Below are positions 22,733 to 33,246 of a DNA stretch of 64,000 nucleotides, piece after piece; the first letter of the stretch is position 1, and each line of letters starts with the position of its first letter. The DNA lies in contig OX465283.1 in assembly GCA_949987705.1 (NCBI GenBank), positions 79,369,720-79,433,719 of the forward strand, in the 5' to 3' direction. The position numbers and the translations under genes were made by a program. The notes beneath the pieces were generated by a model. The model searched no databases and was not told the DNA's origin. It saw only the letters and a program-made list of their open reading frames with translations. The DNA comes from Thereva unica (Eukaryota; Arthropoda; Insecta; Diptera; Therevidae).

Positions 22733-22884
22733 CCTCTTTATAGAGTGTCCGGAATCTTCCTTCCTCACATAAGAGGCCAACAATCCTCCGAAGTATTTTC
22801 CTTTGGAACACGGCTAAGAGGTTTGAGTGCTTTTTGCCAAGCATGGTGCGACCCATAACGCTGAACTATGGTAAGTTAAAACCT
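22733..22884 (-). pseudogene. Decayed LINE reverse transcriptase C-terminal fragment
   Basis: The minus-strand frame reads GRTMLGKKHSNLLAVFQRKI, LRRIVGLLCEEGRFRTLYKE, corresponding to the FERK(I/V)LRRI.GP....G.WR..YN.E(L/A)Y motif that follows the thumb of RTE/R4-like proteins (compare FERKVLRRIYGP in the element at 33282-34283). The hAT element at 21129-22724 interrupts its continuation. Confidence 0.55.
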
Positions 22885-22954
22885 TGACTTTTACAGTTTT
22901 AGATAGGTGGGTGTATTCTGCGTAGATCGCTGCCTTATTCAAGAAAATGTCTAA

Positions 22955-23100
22955 GCGGGTTACAAAAATACAGGGGAGTATGTAAACCTCTAACAAAAAA
23001 ATTTCAAAACGCCCTAGAGGCTAAACTGTTGCGACTCCCGCCCCCCCATACGATTTTTTGTTCGTCTATCCAAGACCTATCCACAGCCAAGCGTTTCGAC
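22955..23100. mobile_element. Truncated arm of the ACAGGGTGTCCC foldback family
   Basis: TTACAAAAATACAGG, AAAACGCCCTAGAGGCTAAAC and GATTTTTTGTTCGTCTATCC match the right arm of the complete foldback at 60104-61129 in order and spacing. The outermost ~25 bases are missing. Confidence 0.7.
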
Positions 23101-23615
23101 ATTTTCACTGATTCAAACTGTATACATATGTGCGAAATTTGAAGTTGATCGACTCAAAATCAAGTTTATTGTCTTCCTCTACAAACATACATACATGTCC
23201 ACGTAGAGGTGAATGTAATCCCAGTGCGCCAAGAATATATTCCATTCCAAGCAAACGTTCAGAATATATTCTGAGAATGGCTTTTTGACATATTTCCGAT
23301 ATAATTTTTGCGGATATATTTAGAATGCATTCAAAATATGTCCAATATGGTTAGTTGAATCATGCGCAGTTTTCTTTGAAAATTAGTCGTTACTTTGATT
23401 TGTTTGAAAACGACGCTCCGCAAATTATCTGTACATATTATTTATTGGATAATCAGGATATTAAAATTCAAGTACTTGATAAAATATAGAACTTTTTTAA
23501 CATTTAATTATTGTGGTGAAATTGCTTTAAATCCAAGCAAAAAGTGAAGTGCAGTGCTTCAAGATTAAAAAGGAAGGCTTTGGTAAGTAAATAATCCTGA
23601 AAATTTGTTATCGAT

Positions 23616-23936
23616 ATGAACGGCAGAATTTGTGGCATAAGTAAAAGACATTTTAGAAGAATTGTTTCCAAGAGTTTAAGACAGCTTAGCGAGATTCCTC
23701 AAACATATGTTGAAAGTAATAATTTAAATGATAACAGTGGTAATACAAATTGTACTGATGAAACTGTAAAAGAAAATGAAATAGGCGATGCAAGTACAAA
23801 GGAATATAGTAATGAAAATGATATAGTTGAACAGAATGATGGAGATGGCAATAATGGCAACAACATAAACATTAACAAAGATGATGAGGAAGTTAATGAA
23901 ACTGATGCCAATGAAGAAAATATTTTTAGGATATGA
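23616..23936 (+). CDS. N-terminal acidic/asparagine-rich segment of the EnSpm-like transposase
   Basis: 106 residues starting MNGRICGISKRHFRRIVSK (basic) and continuing into a long Asn/Asp/Glu-rich, probably disordered region. It stops four bases into the next open frame, which continues with the conserved transposase core. Either a single-base frameshift or a small intron (TTTTTAG precedes the junction) joins them. A GTAAGT donor-like site lies just upstream at 23582. Comparable basic heads followed by acidic linkers precede this transposase type in insects; function is inferred only from position. Confidence 0.5.
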   Translation: MNGRICGISKRHFRRIVSKSLRQLSEIPQTYVESNNLNDNSGNTNCTDETVKENEIGDASTKEYSNENDIVEQNDGDGNNGNNININKDDEEVNETDANEENIFRI

Positions 23937-24271
23937 AAGAAAGTTTTAAATTAAGTATTCGTTTATGGGCAGTACAATATCATATATCGCATAGAGCATT
24001 GTCTCATCTTTTGGAAGTAATGAGAAATAGCGGGTATGATGTACCAAAAGATGCGCGAACTATATTGGGGACACCAAGAGGAGTAATTTTTACACAAAAT
24101 GTTTTTCCAGGTGAATATTTCCACTATGGATTAGAAAGAGAATTGGAAAAAATTAAAAAAGAGAGACCACATATAAGATGCCCCGTACAAATTGATATTG
24201 GAATTGACGGTTTACCTATATCAAAATCTTCAGGCTTATGCGTATGGCCAATATTAGGAGCAATAGTACTA
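23933..24271 (+). pseudogene. EnSpm-like transposase, first core segment
   Basis: Contains LWAVQYHISHRALSHLLEVM, GTPRGV, YFHYGLERELEKI and the strand IDIGIDGLPISKSSGLCVWP. The I.GLP.SKSSG..(V/F)WPILG motif is highly characteristic of this transposase family and includes the first conserved Asp (IDG). The frame is cut at 24271 by the insertion of the TA/GTCC element; the protein resumes at 26738. Confidence 0.7.
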
Positions 24272-26737
24272 GTCCAGTAAATAGGTCGAAAAAAAGGCCT
24301 TCGTAATGCAAAAAATACCGCACGCGATTTTTTTTTACCAAATGTTTTGACATATTTTTATGAGCTTAAATTCAAAATGGCGTCATCCCCACCCTTATGC
24401 TTCACTTACAATGAAGGGAAACGCGTTTAATTCTATATCTCAGAAACTATGCGTTTTACGACAAAAATGTATATAATCTTTTTTGTAGATAATTAAGTGA
24501 TTTAACTTTTTTGTTCAGAAATTTTTTTTGTAAAGTCAATATGTTCGGAGTTATAGTGCTTCAAACTTTATATATCACTTTCTTTGCACTATAATTCGTT
24601 AACGGTTAGCCCGCCATAAAAAAGTCCTTCCTAAGACTTATAGAACACACGATTATCTATAATTTTTGCTTTGTTATAGCGCTTTAAATGTCGCAAAAAG
24701 TAAATTAAAAAAAAAATCCTATCTTTTTCTTTCCCCGTTTCATTTCCAAACTGATTATATCGTGTGTTGAGTTCATCATTGCCCACATTTGTTGCCTTTA
24801 CATTTTTCTATAAAGTTGATATTTATGGATTTATTACACCTCAAAAGTTTATTAAAAATGGTTTGTTGCAAATATCTAGTCCACTATTTATTTACGATGA
24901 CAAGTTATACTAACAAATTTGTTTGTTATAAAATTCCGTAGAAATTTTACTTTAAACATTTTTTTCTAGCATTTATACTTTAGCTAATGTTCATACATTC
25001 ATATAATTAAGAAATTTTGTTGGCGTACGTTTGCAGAATCGGAATGATAAAAGAAGTTTGGACATTGTGCAACGTATTGCAAATGTTTCTGATGCCAAAG
25101 CTACAGGTGCTAGGTATCATCATTCCTGTATGCGAGATTTGAAAACCACACCATCTACAGGGGGAAAAAGGGGTTGTCCTGATAAAGAAATGTCCGAGGT
25201 GATGCAAGTTATTAGTATCTTTATAACGGACAGTGAGGAATGTCAATTTAGAGTTTCTGAGTTGCTAGCATTAATCGACAAGGAAAATCGTCCGGAAATT
25301 CGTTTGTTTAAGCATTCACTAAGGTTCAAATGTTTTGGAAAATCGTCTACAAAAACCAAAGTGAACTTATCAGCTCTGCCTCCAACTAAAGATGCTGCTC
25401 GACTTCACTCATTTCGAGTATATCATCAAGTGCAAACTTGGCTTGGTAGTTATCAAGACCCGGAGGAATGGGACTGGAAGCGAACAAGATTTGGCTTACA
25501 ACCAGTCCCAATGACAATTGCTCCGGCACCAGCAAATTTATTAAAATTAATATCCTGCAAATGTAGGAAAAAATGTGGAGGTTCCTGGGGATGCCGCAAG
25601 GCCGGTCTCAAATGTACCATAATTTGCTCTAACTGCAGTGGAGGAAATTGCGAAAATGTGACGAAGGATGCAAACCTCCTTGAAAACAATGAAATAAATG
25701 AGAACATTTGTGAGTTTTCAAGTCTCCCAGATATATCATTCGACGAAGACAACGTCAAGTCATTAGATGGCAGCTTCATTGGTATATCCGATTGTTAACC
25801 GACATCTTCGAAACATATGAGGCTAAATAACATCTTATAGCATCATTGTTTCGTTTTCTTGTGGATTAGGCCTCCTGGGGAAACCACAATAAAAAAACGC
25901 GCCAAAAACTCGACCTCCAAGGTGGTGTGGAAAAGGGTTTGCACGCCAACGAAGTTTCTTAATTATGAACATTAATGAAACAATCGGCGCTGAATTGCGG
26001 CTAAAGTATAAATGCTAGAAAAAAATGTTTAAAGTAAAATTTCAACGGAATTTTATAACAAACAAATTTGTTGGTATAACTTGTCATCGTAAATAAATAG
26101 TGGACTAGATATTTGCAACAAACCATTTTTAATAAACTTTTGAGGTGTAATAAATCCATAAATATCAACTTTATAGGAAAAAGTAAAGGCAGCAATTGTG
26201 GGCAATGATGAACTCAACACACGATATAATCAGTTTAAATGTAACGAGCAAAGAAAAAGATAGGAAATTATTTTTTTATTGAATTTATATTTTTCGACAT
26301 TTAAAGCGCTATAACTCGTGAAATATTAGCCCTATTTAAAAACGATAAAAGCAAAAGTCATAGATAATCGTGTGTTCTATAAGTCTTAGGAAGAACTTTT
26401 TTATGGCGGGCTAACCGTTAACGAATTATAGTGCAAAGAAAGTGATATATAAAGTTTGAAGCACTATAACTCCGAACATATTGACTTTACAAAAAAAATT
26501 TCTGAACAAAAAAGTTAAATCACTTAATTATCTACAAAAAAGATTATATACATTTTTGTCGTAAAATGCATAGTTTCTGAGATATAGAATTAAACGCGTT
26601 TCCCTTCATTGTAAGTGAAGCATAAGGGTGGGGATGACGCCATTTTGAATTTAAACTCATAAAAATATGTAAAAGCATTTGGCAAAAAAAATCGCGTGCG
26701 GTATTTTTTGCAAAGAAAAAGTACCTATTTACTGGAC
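24272..26737. mobile_element. Long-TIR (foldback) element, TA/GTCC ends, carrying a CXC-domain gene
   Basis: GTCCAGTAAATAGGT at the left and its inverse at the right, with TA on both sides (24270-24271, 26738-26739). The inverted arms are ~765 bp (24272-25036 and about 25955-26737) and share many words such as GGCGTCATCCCCACCCTTAT, AACGGTTAGCCCGCCAT and TATGTTCGGAGTTATAGTGC. Between them lies an ORF at 25031-25798. A second copy lacking the gene is at 35275-41322. The length of the arms, the TA target and the conserved GTCC tip set it apart from the hAT and CACTA elements nearby. Confidence 0.85.
25031..25798 (+). CDS. TE-borne protein with C-terminal CXC (TSO1/tesmin-like) cysteine cluster
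   Basis: 255 residues. The N-terminal part has ARYHHSCMRDL (a possible zinc-binding His/Cys pair) and SEECQFRVSELLALI. The middle has DAARLHSFRVYHQVQTWLGS and DPEEWDWK, then PVPMTIAPAPANLLKLISC. The cluster CKCRKKCGGSWGCRKAGLKC-TIICSNCSGGNC follows at about residues 176-205, then an acidic tail. Cysteine spacing of this kind binds zinc in CXC/TSO1 proteins. I recall similar fusions in insect proteins of transposon origin, in which a large central region lies between the KCFG and KTKVNLSALPPTKDA points; here that region seems deleted. The start codon lies inside the left inverted arm, so the true N-terminus may have been different. An AATAAA-like signal lies near 25888. Confidence 0.6.
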   Translation: MQNRNDKRSLDIVQRIANVSDAKATGARYHHSCMRDLKTTPSTGGKRGCPDKEMSEVMQVISIFITDSEECQFRVSELLALIDKENRPEIRLFKHSLRFKCFGKSSTKTKVNLSALPPTKDAARLHSFRVYHQVQTWLGSYQDPEEWDWKRTRFGLQPVPMTIAPAPANLLKLISCKCRKKCGGSWGCRKAGLKCTIICSNCSGGNCENVTKDANLLENNEINENICEFSSLPDISFDEDNVKSLDGSFIGISDC

Positions 26738-28111
26738 TATAAATGAAAATCTTTTGTCACCATTTCTAATTGGAGCCTATGCTGGTTATCAGAAACCTGA
26801 GAACTCAGATGCATTTTTGAAAGTCTTTGCTGAAGAAGCCCAGCAGCTTTTATTGTCAAATAAGATAAATATTACACTTTTCTGTTGTGATGCTCCGGCA
26901 AGAGCCTTCGTCACCGGAACACAATACCATCAAGGGCAAAGAGGATGCCCCAAATGTCAGCAAATTGGCTTCTATGTAAACAGACGAATGGTTTATCAAA
27001 CAAACGTTGGCCAAAGTAGAACAGATGCGAATTTTAAAAATAGATCGGACAAATATCATCATGCTGTAAAATACCATCATTGTTTAACGACATTAGAAAA
27101 AATTGGAATAGGAATGGTTACGATGATTCCTATAGACCCTATGCATTTGCTTGATTTAGGCGTGGTAAAAAAATTTCTAACTTTACTTTTTAATAATAAA
27201 TGTTTAGAATTCAAACTTACAACAAAAGAAAAAGAAAATATTTCAAAAAAGTTTATTGAATTGTCTCCATACATAGCATGTGAATTTTCTAGAAAGCCTA
27301 GAAATTTGAGCGAGTTATCACGGTGGAAAGCAACAGAGCTACGGCAGTTTGTCTTATATACGGGAATTGTTGCTCTAAAGGACAAAATATCATCTGATCT
27401 GTACTACACATTTCTGCTTTTACATGCAGCTTACCGTTTGTTGGCATCTCCTCTACAAAATAATTTGAATACTGCTGAAGCATTGCTAAAGGAATTTGTA
27501 AAAATTTCTCTATATTATTTGGTCCAGATCAAGTAAGTTACAATATTCATTGCTTACTCCACATTACAGAATGCTGTAGACAATTTGGACATACCGATTC
27601 CTTTTCCGCTTATCGTTTTGAAAATTATATGCAGCAGTTAAAAAAAGATATTCGAAAGCCTAGCCAAGTCCTCCAACAAATGCGCAATAGATGTGAAGAA
27701 CGTGTGGGACCAAATACAAAACAGTATATCACGGGCCCAAAACATTTTTTAAAACATGAAAATACGTACGTGTTTTATGGAGCTTACCAATTCGAAGACT
27801 TTTATTTAGCTGTTAAACCACTCAATAATTACTGTTGTATCAAAATAGGCTTAGAAAACACTCCAATTAAAATAATTGCAATTAAAGAAAAAGATAGCCG
27901 ATATTTTATCGAGGGAAGACCTCTTACCGATATAAGGCCATATTTCAAAGAGCCAATTGATTCTGCCGTCGGCCTGGGAATCCTTTCTTGTCGAGATACT
28001 TTATGTGATTTAGTTCATGCCGATGTTCATAATATTCTATATAAATATTTTCATGTGGAATTTCTGCCAGAAATAATCCTTTTTCCTTTATTACATATGT
28101 GCCATATGTAA
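26738..28111 (+). pseudogene. EnSpm-like transposase, second core segment
   Basis: Resumes after the insertion with INENLLSPFLIGAYAGYQKP. It then gives FCCDAPARAFVTGTQYHQGQ, RGCPKCQQIGFYV (a zinc-binding CxxC), IPIDPMHLLDLGVVKKFL, LSRWKATELRQFVLYTGIV and, after a one-base shift near 27515, FGPDQVSYNIHCLLHITECC followed by SFSAYRFENYMQQLKKDIRK. The CDAPAR, MHL.DLGV, RWKATE.RQF.LYTG and YN.H.LLH blocks are the signature of this TNP2-related family; the Asp residues of CDAPAR and PMHLLD are plausible catalytic acids. One stretch (LNNYCCIKIG...) before 28111 is a usual C-terminal extension. Broken by the insertion at 24272 and by the shift, so inactive. Confidence 0.7.
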
Positions 28112-29189
28112 TTGAAGAAATGAATCCAAATATCAGTAAAAATATACAACATATAAGCTTCTCCGTGACAGATTCCAAAGGAAAATTACTAATGAAGGTA
28201 AGAATAGGTTTCGCAATTTAAATTATGTGTTAATTTTTATCTCACCACAGTGGAAAATCAACTAAACAATATAGCAGAACATATTGAATGTTCTGAAAAA
28301 AACTCCAGGCATGAAATCATTGAAAATTCGGCAAATCTAAATGGAGATAATACACATCAGCAATTAACAATTCCTACCAGTTGTGAGTATTGATCTTAGT
28401 CAGAAATTTTAAAATTTTGAATTAATATTATTGCATTTTAGCATATACTTTACTTCAGCCAGAAATACAATTTTCCCCAATAGGTAGCAGTAATTTAAGT
28501 TTTTGTTCATCATGCTCAACCTTAACGGAACGTAGTAAGATTTATTTCATTCTCAAAGATTTTCATGCTTACCAAGTAATTTCTCCTTTGTTAAGTTAAA
28601 AGTATGGAATTAAACCAAGAAAAACAAAGCAGAATGATGATTGAAATGTCAGTTATATTGAAAAAAATAGCGAACAAATTATTTATTGAGAGTAACGAAT
28701 CATCAAATATTCAATTTTATTTACCTTTGAAAAATACTCAAGAAATTGAGGAAATGGAAGAAAGACTAACAGAGAATAAAGAATTCAAAAAGTATTTTGT
28801 GAGTATATAATTACTGATGTTTTAATATATAATATAAATAATTTTATAGTGGTTTTAACTTTTATAGATATTACACTTACGGCAGTTAAAAGGGGGTTCT
28901 AATGATTTGAAAAAAATATTTTCCGAAATTATCACCAACGAAACTGCAAACTTATTTAACTGGGCCGGAATAAAAACAAAAAGCCTTTGAAAAAATATTC
29001 CAAACTTTTGGAATGTTTATTTGGTAAGATGCCTTATTATTCGTAAAAAAGACTTCAATTTTTGACTTTTTTAGAAGCTACTAAGTCTGAAAAATATGGG
29101 TACCCTGATTTTAAGGCAGATGTTATCCGTTCACTGAAAAACGCCAACGCCAAAATTATAAAGGCAAATTGGTCAAAAAAAAAATAATA
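28112..29189 (+). pseudogene. DUF4806-like exons with short introns
   Basis: Five intron-like gaps with GT...AG borders fit this stretch: 28198-28250, 28383-28441, 28535-28602, 28799-28867 and 29024-29074 (51-69 bp). The exons give, in order, a variable linker; NSSNIQFYLPLKNTQEIEEM-like text (really ESNESSNIQFYLPLKNTQEI, 28687-28746); ITLTAVKRG...FSEIITNETANLFNWAGIKT; KAFEKIFQTFGMFI; and YGYPDFKADVIRSL. The LP(L/I).....L..LE..L and F.EI.TN.(L/T)A...NW.G..(K)KAF blocks are those of the DUF4806 domain that often accompanies this transposase. One frameshift (near 28980) is needed. Function of the domain is unknown. Confidence 0.6.
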
Positions 29190-29577
29190 ACTCTGCATAA
29201 TATGTATGTTATATTCTGGAAGGCAATGTTTATTTTTTATTTTTTTTTTTTTTTTTTCAAAGAAGTTGATATGTTTTATAAGGATTAAAGTAATTAAAAA
29301 AGATTCTATTGTATTCATAGTTTTGCATGAATTTTTTACCTTCACAATATACTTATGTATTTTTAATCTTTTTATTTTAAGAAACTTACACTGTCGGTAA
29401 CCTGAAACTGAGTGAATTTAAGTTGGAAATTCCATGGTATATTTCGCAGAGTTTTATCTGAAGACATGCATTACATAAATGGGTAATTCTTTTACAAACC
29501 GAACACTTTCTGACCGACCCCTCTTCGATTTGTCTGAAACTTTTTTTACGGGTTCTATATCGAAAAATAAGATATAC

Positions 29578-31560
29578 TTTATTATTTTTATTTATTTATT
29601 TATTTTAATTCGTGGGACATGTACAAAGATTAAAATCTTAAATTACAGTACATTAATTAAAAGTTTGGTGAACATAGAGTAGTAAGCATAGAAAAAAATA
29701 TATAAAAAAAAAAAATATAAAATAATAAAAATATAAAAAAAAAAAATAGAGTAAACGGGGAGAAAAAAAAAGAAGAAACAAATGAATTAAATAAAAAAAA
29801 TAATAATAAGAATTACAATTAGTTACATCTAATTAAATAACTAAAAATAATTTAAAGTATTGTTATCATGCTCTAAACAGTCCTGTTTGATATAAATTCG
29901 AAAAGATGCTTCCTGAAAATGCCCATTGAATCGGCACGTTGTAGTTCAATAGGGAGTGAATTCCATAGCAGAGCTGCGTGGACGAAGAAAGATCGCTGAC
30001 CAATTAAGGTATGAAAACGCGGAATAACCACACTATTATTTCGAAGTGATCTTGTGAACTGCACAAACTGGTTGAGATAAGATGGTTTTCGATGCTGGAG
30101 GATATCGTGAAACAGACGCAGAAGCCTATACTCACGGTAATCACTAAGAGAACAGCCCAAAACAGAATTAGAATAAGGTGATATATGGTCAAAACGGCGT
30201 AACTTGTAAATGAAACGAACACAGTCGTTGAAAGCGATTTCAAGTTTACGGGCGCAGGAGGCGTCGAGAGCGGGAAAAATAGACAGACCATGCATTAGAA
30301 GAGGTAAAATTAGTGCCTTCACTAGGTACAAGCGGACAGTCCTAGTGAGAAAACCGCAATGGAACCTAAGTTTCGACAGTTGCCCGTATGTTTTGCGAAT
30401 GATGGAACTAACATGATCGCAGCATGTCATTTTGGCATTCAAGATAACTCCTAGATTTTTTACCTTCTCAACACAGGCTAAAGGGACCCCGTTTAAAGCG
30501 ATAGCGGAGAGGTCGGGACGAAAAGTGGCAGAATGAGAGAAAAGGATGCAATGAGACTTCGAAGGATTCAGTTGAAGTAAGTTGGAGGTCGACCAGGAAG
30601 AAACATGGCGTAAGTCAGCAGCAAGCTCCGTCACACGTCTTTGAATTTGATCATTAGGCGCAGCGATATAAAGCTGCACATCATCCGCGTACATATGAAT
30701 CTTAGAATGAGTTACAACCGAAGGAAGATCGTTAATAAAGATGCTGAATAAGAGGGGACCCAGAATAGAACCTTGAGGTACGCCAGCACGAAGTCGAGCT
30801 ATCGAGGAGCTACTACCACCAAGTATAACTTTCTGAGCGCGGTTGGTTAAAAAGCTTTCCATGAGTTTGATAGCAGAACTAGAAAAATGGAGACGAGAGG
30901 AGAGTTTCTGCAAAAGCAGAGAGTGATTAACGCTATCAAAGGCTTTAGAGAAGTCGAGCAGCAATAGGCAGCAAACGTGGTGAGCGTCGAGAGAGTTTCG
31001 GATATCAGTTGTAACTTTGAGGAGAGCAGTTTCGCAGCTGTGACGCTTGCGAAATCCCGACTGCCAAACATTTATGAGTCGAAGACGATCACAATACTCA
31101 AGGATCTGAGTTGTTATCAACTTTTCCAGAACCTTAGCCAGAAATGGAAGAATACTAATAGGCCGAAAATCAGAAGGACAGGCAGGAGATGGGCATTTGG
31201 GTATTAGAATAATAACAGCAAGCTTCCAAGACGAGGGAAACTTAGAAGCTGTAAGGCAGGAGTTGAAAATGTGAGTTAAGACGGGCAACAGGCAAGGAAT
31301 GAGCATATTTAGAAACCTCGGTGAGATGTTATCACTACCAGTTGCTTTAGATTTAACAGAAGTTAGGGCAGTGAGGACCTCGAGGGAGTCCACACAACGA
31401 AAGCTGAAGCCATCGGGTGAGGGAGTGAAGGAGGGGTTAGTCGGGTCCGGCAAATGATGAGATAAGAAGTATTAGTTTAGATCTTCAGGACAAAGGTTAA
31501 TGTCGGTGACTTCTTTTTTAGAATGAATACCCAAATGGTGTAAATTATTCCATTCCCTTC
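29578..31560 (-). mobile_element. 5'-truncated CR1-like LINE in the left foldback arm
   Basis: The undisturbed right arm reads GATATACGTGTCCGAGG (inverse). In the left arm the same words are interrupted between GATATAC (29571-29577) and CGTGTCCGAGG (31561 onward), fixing both ends of the insertion. The 3' end, on the minus strand, is A-rich (AATAAATAAATAAAAATAAT). The 5' end falls within coding sequence. The target duplication is at most one base. Confidence 0.85.
29873..31558 (-). CDS. CR1/Jockey-like reverse transcriptase, largely open
   Basis: 526 uninterrupted residues from a Met at 31453, and the frame is also open to 31558 upstream apart from one stop (TAA near 31472), so the Met is probably internal. 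Motifs: [84 protein letters not shown] (catalytic Asp pair), LLQLNPSKSHCILFS, NLGVILNAKM, and a C-terminal ALLWNSLPIELQ...FRKHLFEF. Length and motif order match RT plus thumb of this clade; the endonuclease domain is missing owing to 5' truncation. It is the best preserved RT of its family here, and the element at 18134-20402 is a relative. Confidence 0.8.
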
Positions 31561-32104
31561 CGTGTCCGAGGATTTTCCCATTTTTTATTTTTATTTTATT
31601 TTACGGGGGTGGAAAATTCGTGATTTTCGTGATTTTTGGATTGAAGACCTATTTTCAAAAATTCATAACTCCGGTTCTATTTGAGCTAGAGAAAACATTT
31701 TTTTTTTTAAATTAAAGGTAAAAGAGGGAATTTTAAGGAAAAAAATATTTCAAGAAAATTTATGACAATTTTTCCATTGTTATTAGCAATTTAAATGTTA
31801 AAATCGATATTTAACAATGTTCCCCACCTCGTAGCACTTTTTAAATATAACCATTGTATTCTACGTTAAATTTTACATTGAAAATGCTTTTTTAAAAAAT
31901 GGAGAAAAGATGGGTTCTATTGGAGAAAAACCAAATAAACAAGCGCGACATGTTTGCGTGCTGGTTGCAATACCTAGAAGCCACATTTTTGCCGCCTCAT
32001 GCTATTTTTTTCTATTATATTATCAGCAGTAAATATATTTGTAAGAAAATTATGTTATTTATTAGTGAATAAGGCTTCATGAAGGATTAGGTGTATTATA
32101 TATT

Positions 32105-32570
32105 TCACTTGAAAATTTTAACAACTTTTTTTGAACAGTAAATCACAGCCGCGAGGCATTTCCTAACACCGCACATAATTTCAACGTTAAGGAATTCCAG
32201 GGCATTGGATATGGATTGTTTTATCTTGAAAGACCGGAGACCGTTCTTAACATAGACAGGGACTCCAGTGAAATGGATATTGAAGGAACACGATCGCGTA
32301 ATGAGGCCTACGATGTGAATGTTGGACCCATGTAAGATTTCCCGCAGTTCGTCGATTTTATTACGCCGGCCCAGGTCCTGGAGTCGTAACTGCCGGCGTA
32401 GATCCTCTAATTTGTTCGAAACTACGGCGATGTCATGTTGAACTGTTTCCACATCGTCTCTCAGTTCTGCGATTTGAATATTTAAAGTATTACATACCTC
32501 ATCAATGCGGGCTATTAGGCGAGTCTCGAGTGAGTTCAAACGGACCTCGAAGGTCGCAAATTTAACATAC
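32105..32570 (-). pseudogene. LINE 5' fragment: coiled coil joined to endonuclease piece
   Basis: 144 residues. The first half has a heptad-like coiled coil (LETRLIARIDEVCNTLNIQI, then VVSNKLEDLRRQLRLQD) as in LINE ORF1 proteins. The second half, HGSNIHIVGL, VYVKNGLRSFKI, FLNVEIMCGVRKCLAAVIY, resembles the early strands of an AP-type endonuclease (...DI(I/V)GLTETWL... and ...EI.....K.L.GV.Y.P). The expected TETWL is absent, so an internal deletion has probably joined distant parts. It is on the same strand as the Helitron helicase relic next to it. Confidence 0.45.
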
Positions 32571-32582
32571 GATTGAAGCTTG

Positions 32583-33240
32583 GCAGTGAGAACTTTAGTG
32601 CTTCAATTGATTTCTTGTGCGCTATTGTACATTTGTCCAAACAATCAGTTTGCATTTAATCAACAATTTTCCTATAGCACTGTTCCAGGGGCTGTTGCAC
32701 CTTGTTGTTTCCGTTGTGTTCAAATTCAATGGCAATTTGAGTGCGGAATGTGCAGCACGTCCTCCGTCTAATATCGTCCCTGCTACTCTGGATGATGCGA
32801 AAGGTAGTGCAACGTCAGCTCGCGATTGAATTATGGTCCGAATCAGCGAAATACCGAATGTTTTTCCTGTTCCACCCATCCAGGAAAGAGATCCTACCAG
32901 TGCGGTTGTTCACGTCCAATTCAATGTTTCGTAAGCATTTCTTTGTTGATCATTCATGATTGGATCGCTTCTTGCAGCGCATTTCGATCGATGATGATGC
33001 TCTTGGTTCAGTTTTTGATCGAACGCATCGTGCATGGGTCGATTCGCACATCTATGCCAACCTGAATTAATAGTTTATTTGCTATCGTAATGCACATATC
33101 CTCAATGAAAATCAGTCCTTTGTCGTATATTTCATCACACATTGTTATTTACAAATTGTGCAATATATTTTGTACACCATAGAATATATCTTCAGACATT
33201 TCCTCCGTGTATTTGCTCCATAACTCTATAGGTTGAGACG
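32583..33240 (-). pseudogene. Helitron PIF1-like helicase relic (motif I region)
   Basis: On the minus strand from 33240: PSQPIELWSKYTEEMSEDI, then EIYDKGLIFIEDMCITIANK, then NDQQRNAYETLNW, the Walker A motif MGGTGKTFGISLI (about 32840-32879), ASSRVAGTILDGG, RAAHSALKLPLNLN and CKLIVW. A one-base deletion near 32626 shifts the following WDKCTIAHKKSIEALK, the Walker B-adjacent WDECTMAHK segment. The text is the conserved N-terminal half of the Helitron helicase, complementary to the C-terminal half at 14997-16139. There are several frameshifts. The RTE-like LINE at 33247-34283 abuts its 5' side. Confidence 0.75.
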
Positions 33241-33246
33241 GATAGA

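Noticed and set aside
23616..23936. Independent acidic host protein
   Set aside because: Position between the transposon end and the transposase core, and a four-base overlap with the core frame, make it the transposase N-terminus.
29873..31558. Domesticated host reverse transcriptase gene because the frame is long
   Set aside because: It is a 5'-truncated LINE with defined insertion ends inside a foldback arm and an A-rich 3' tail; the open frame reflects youth.
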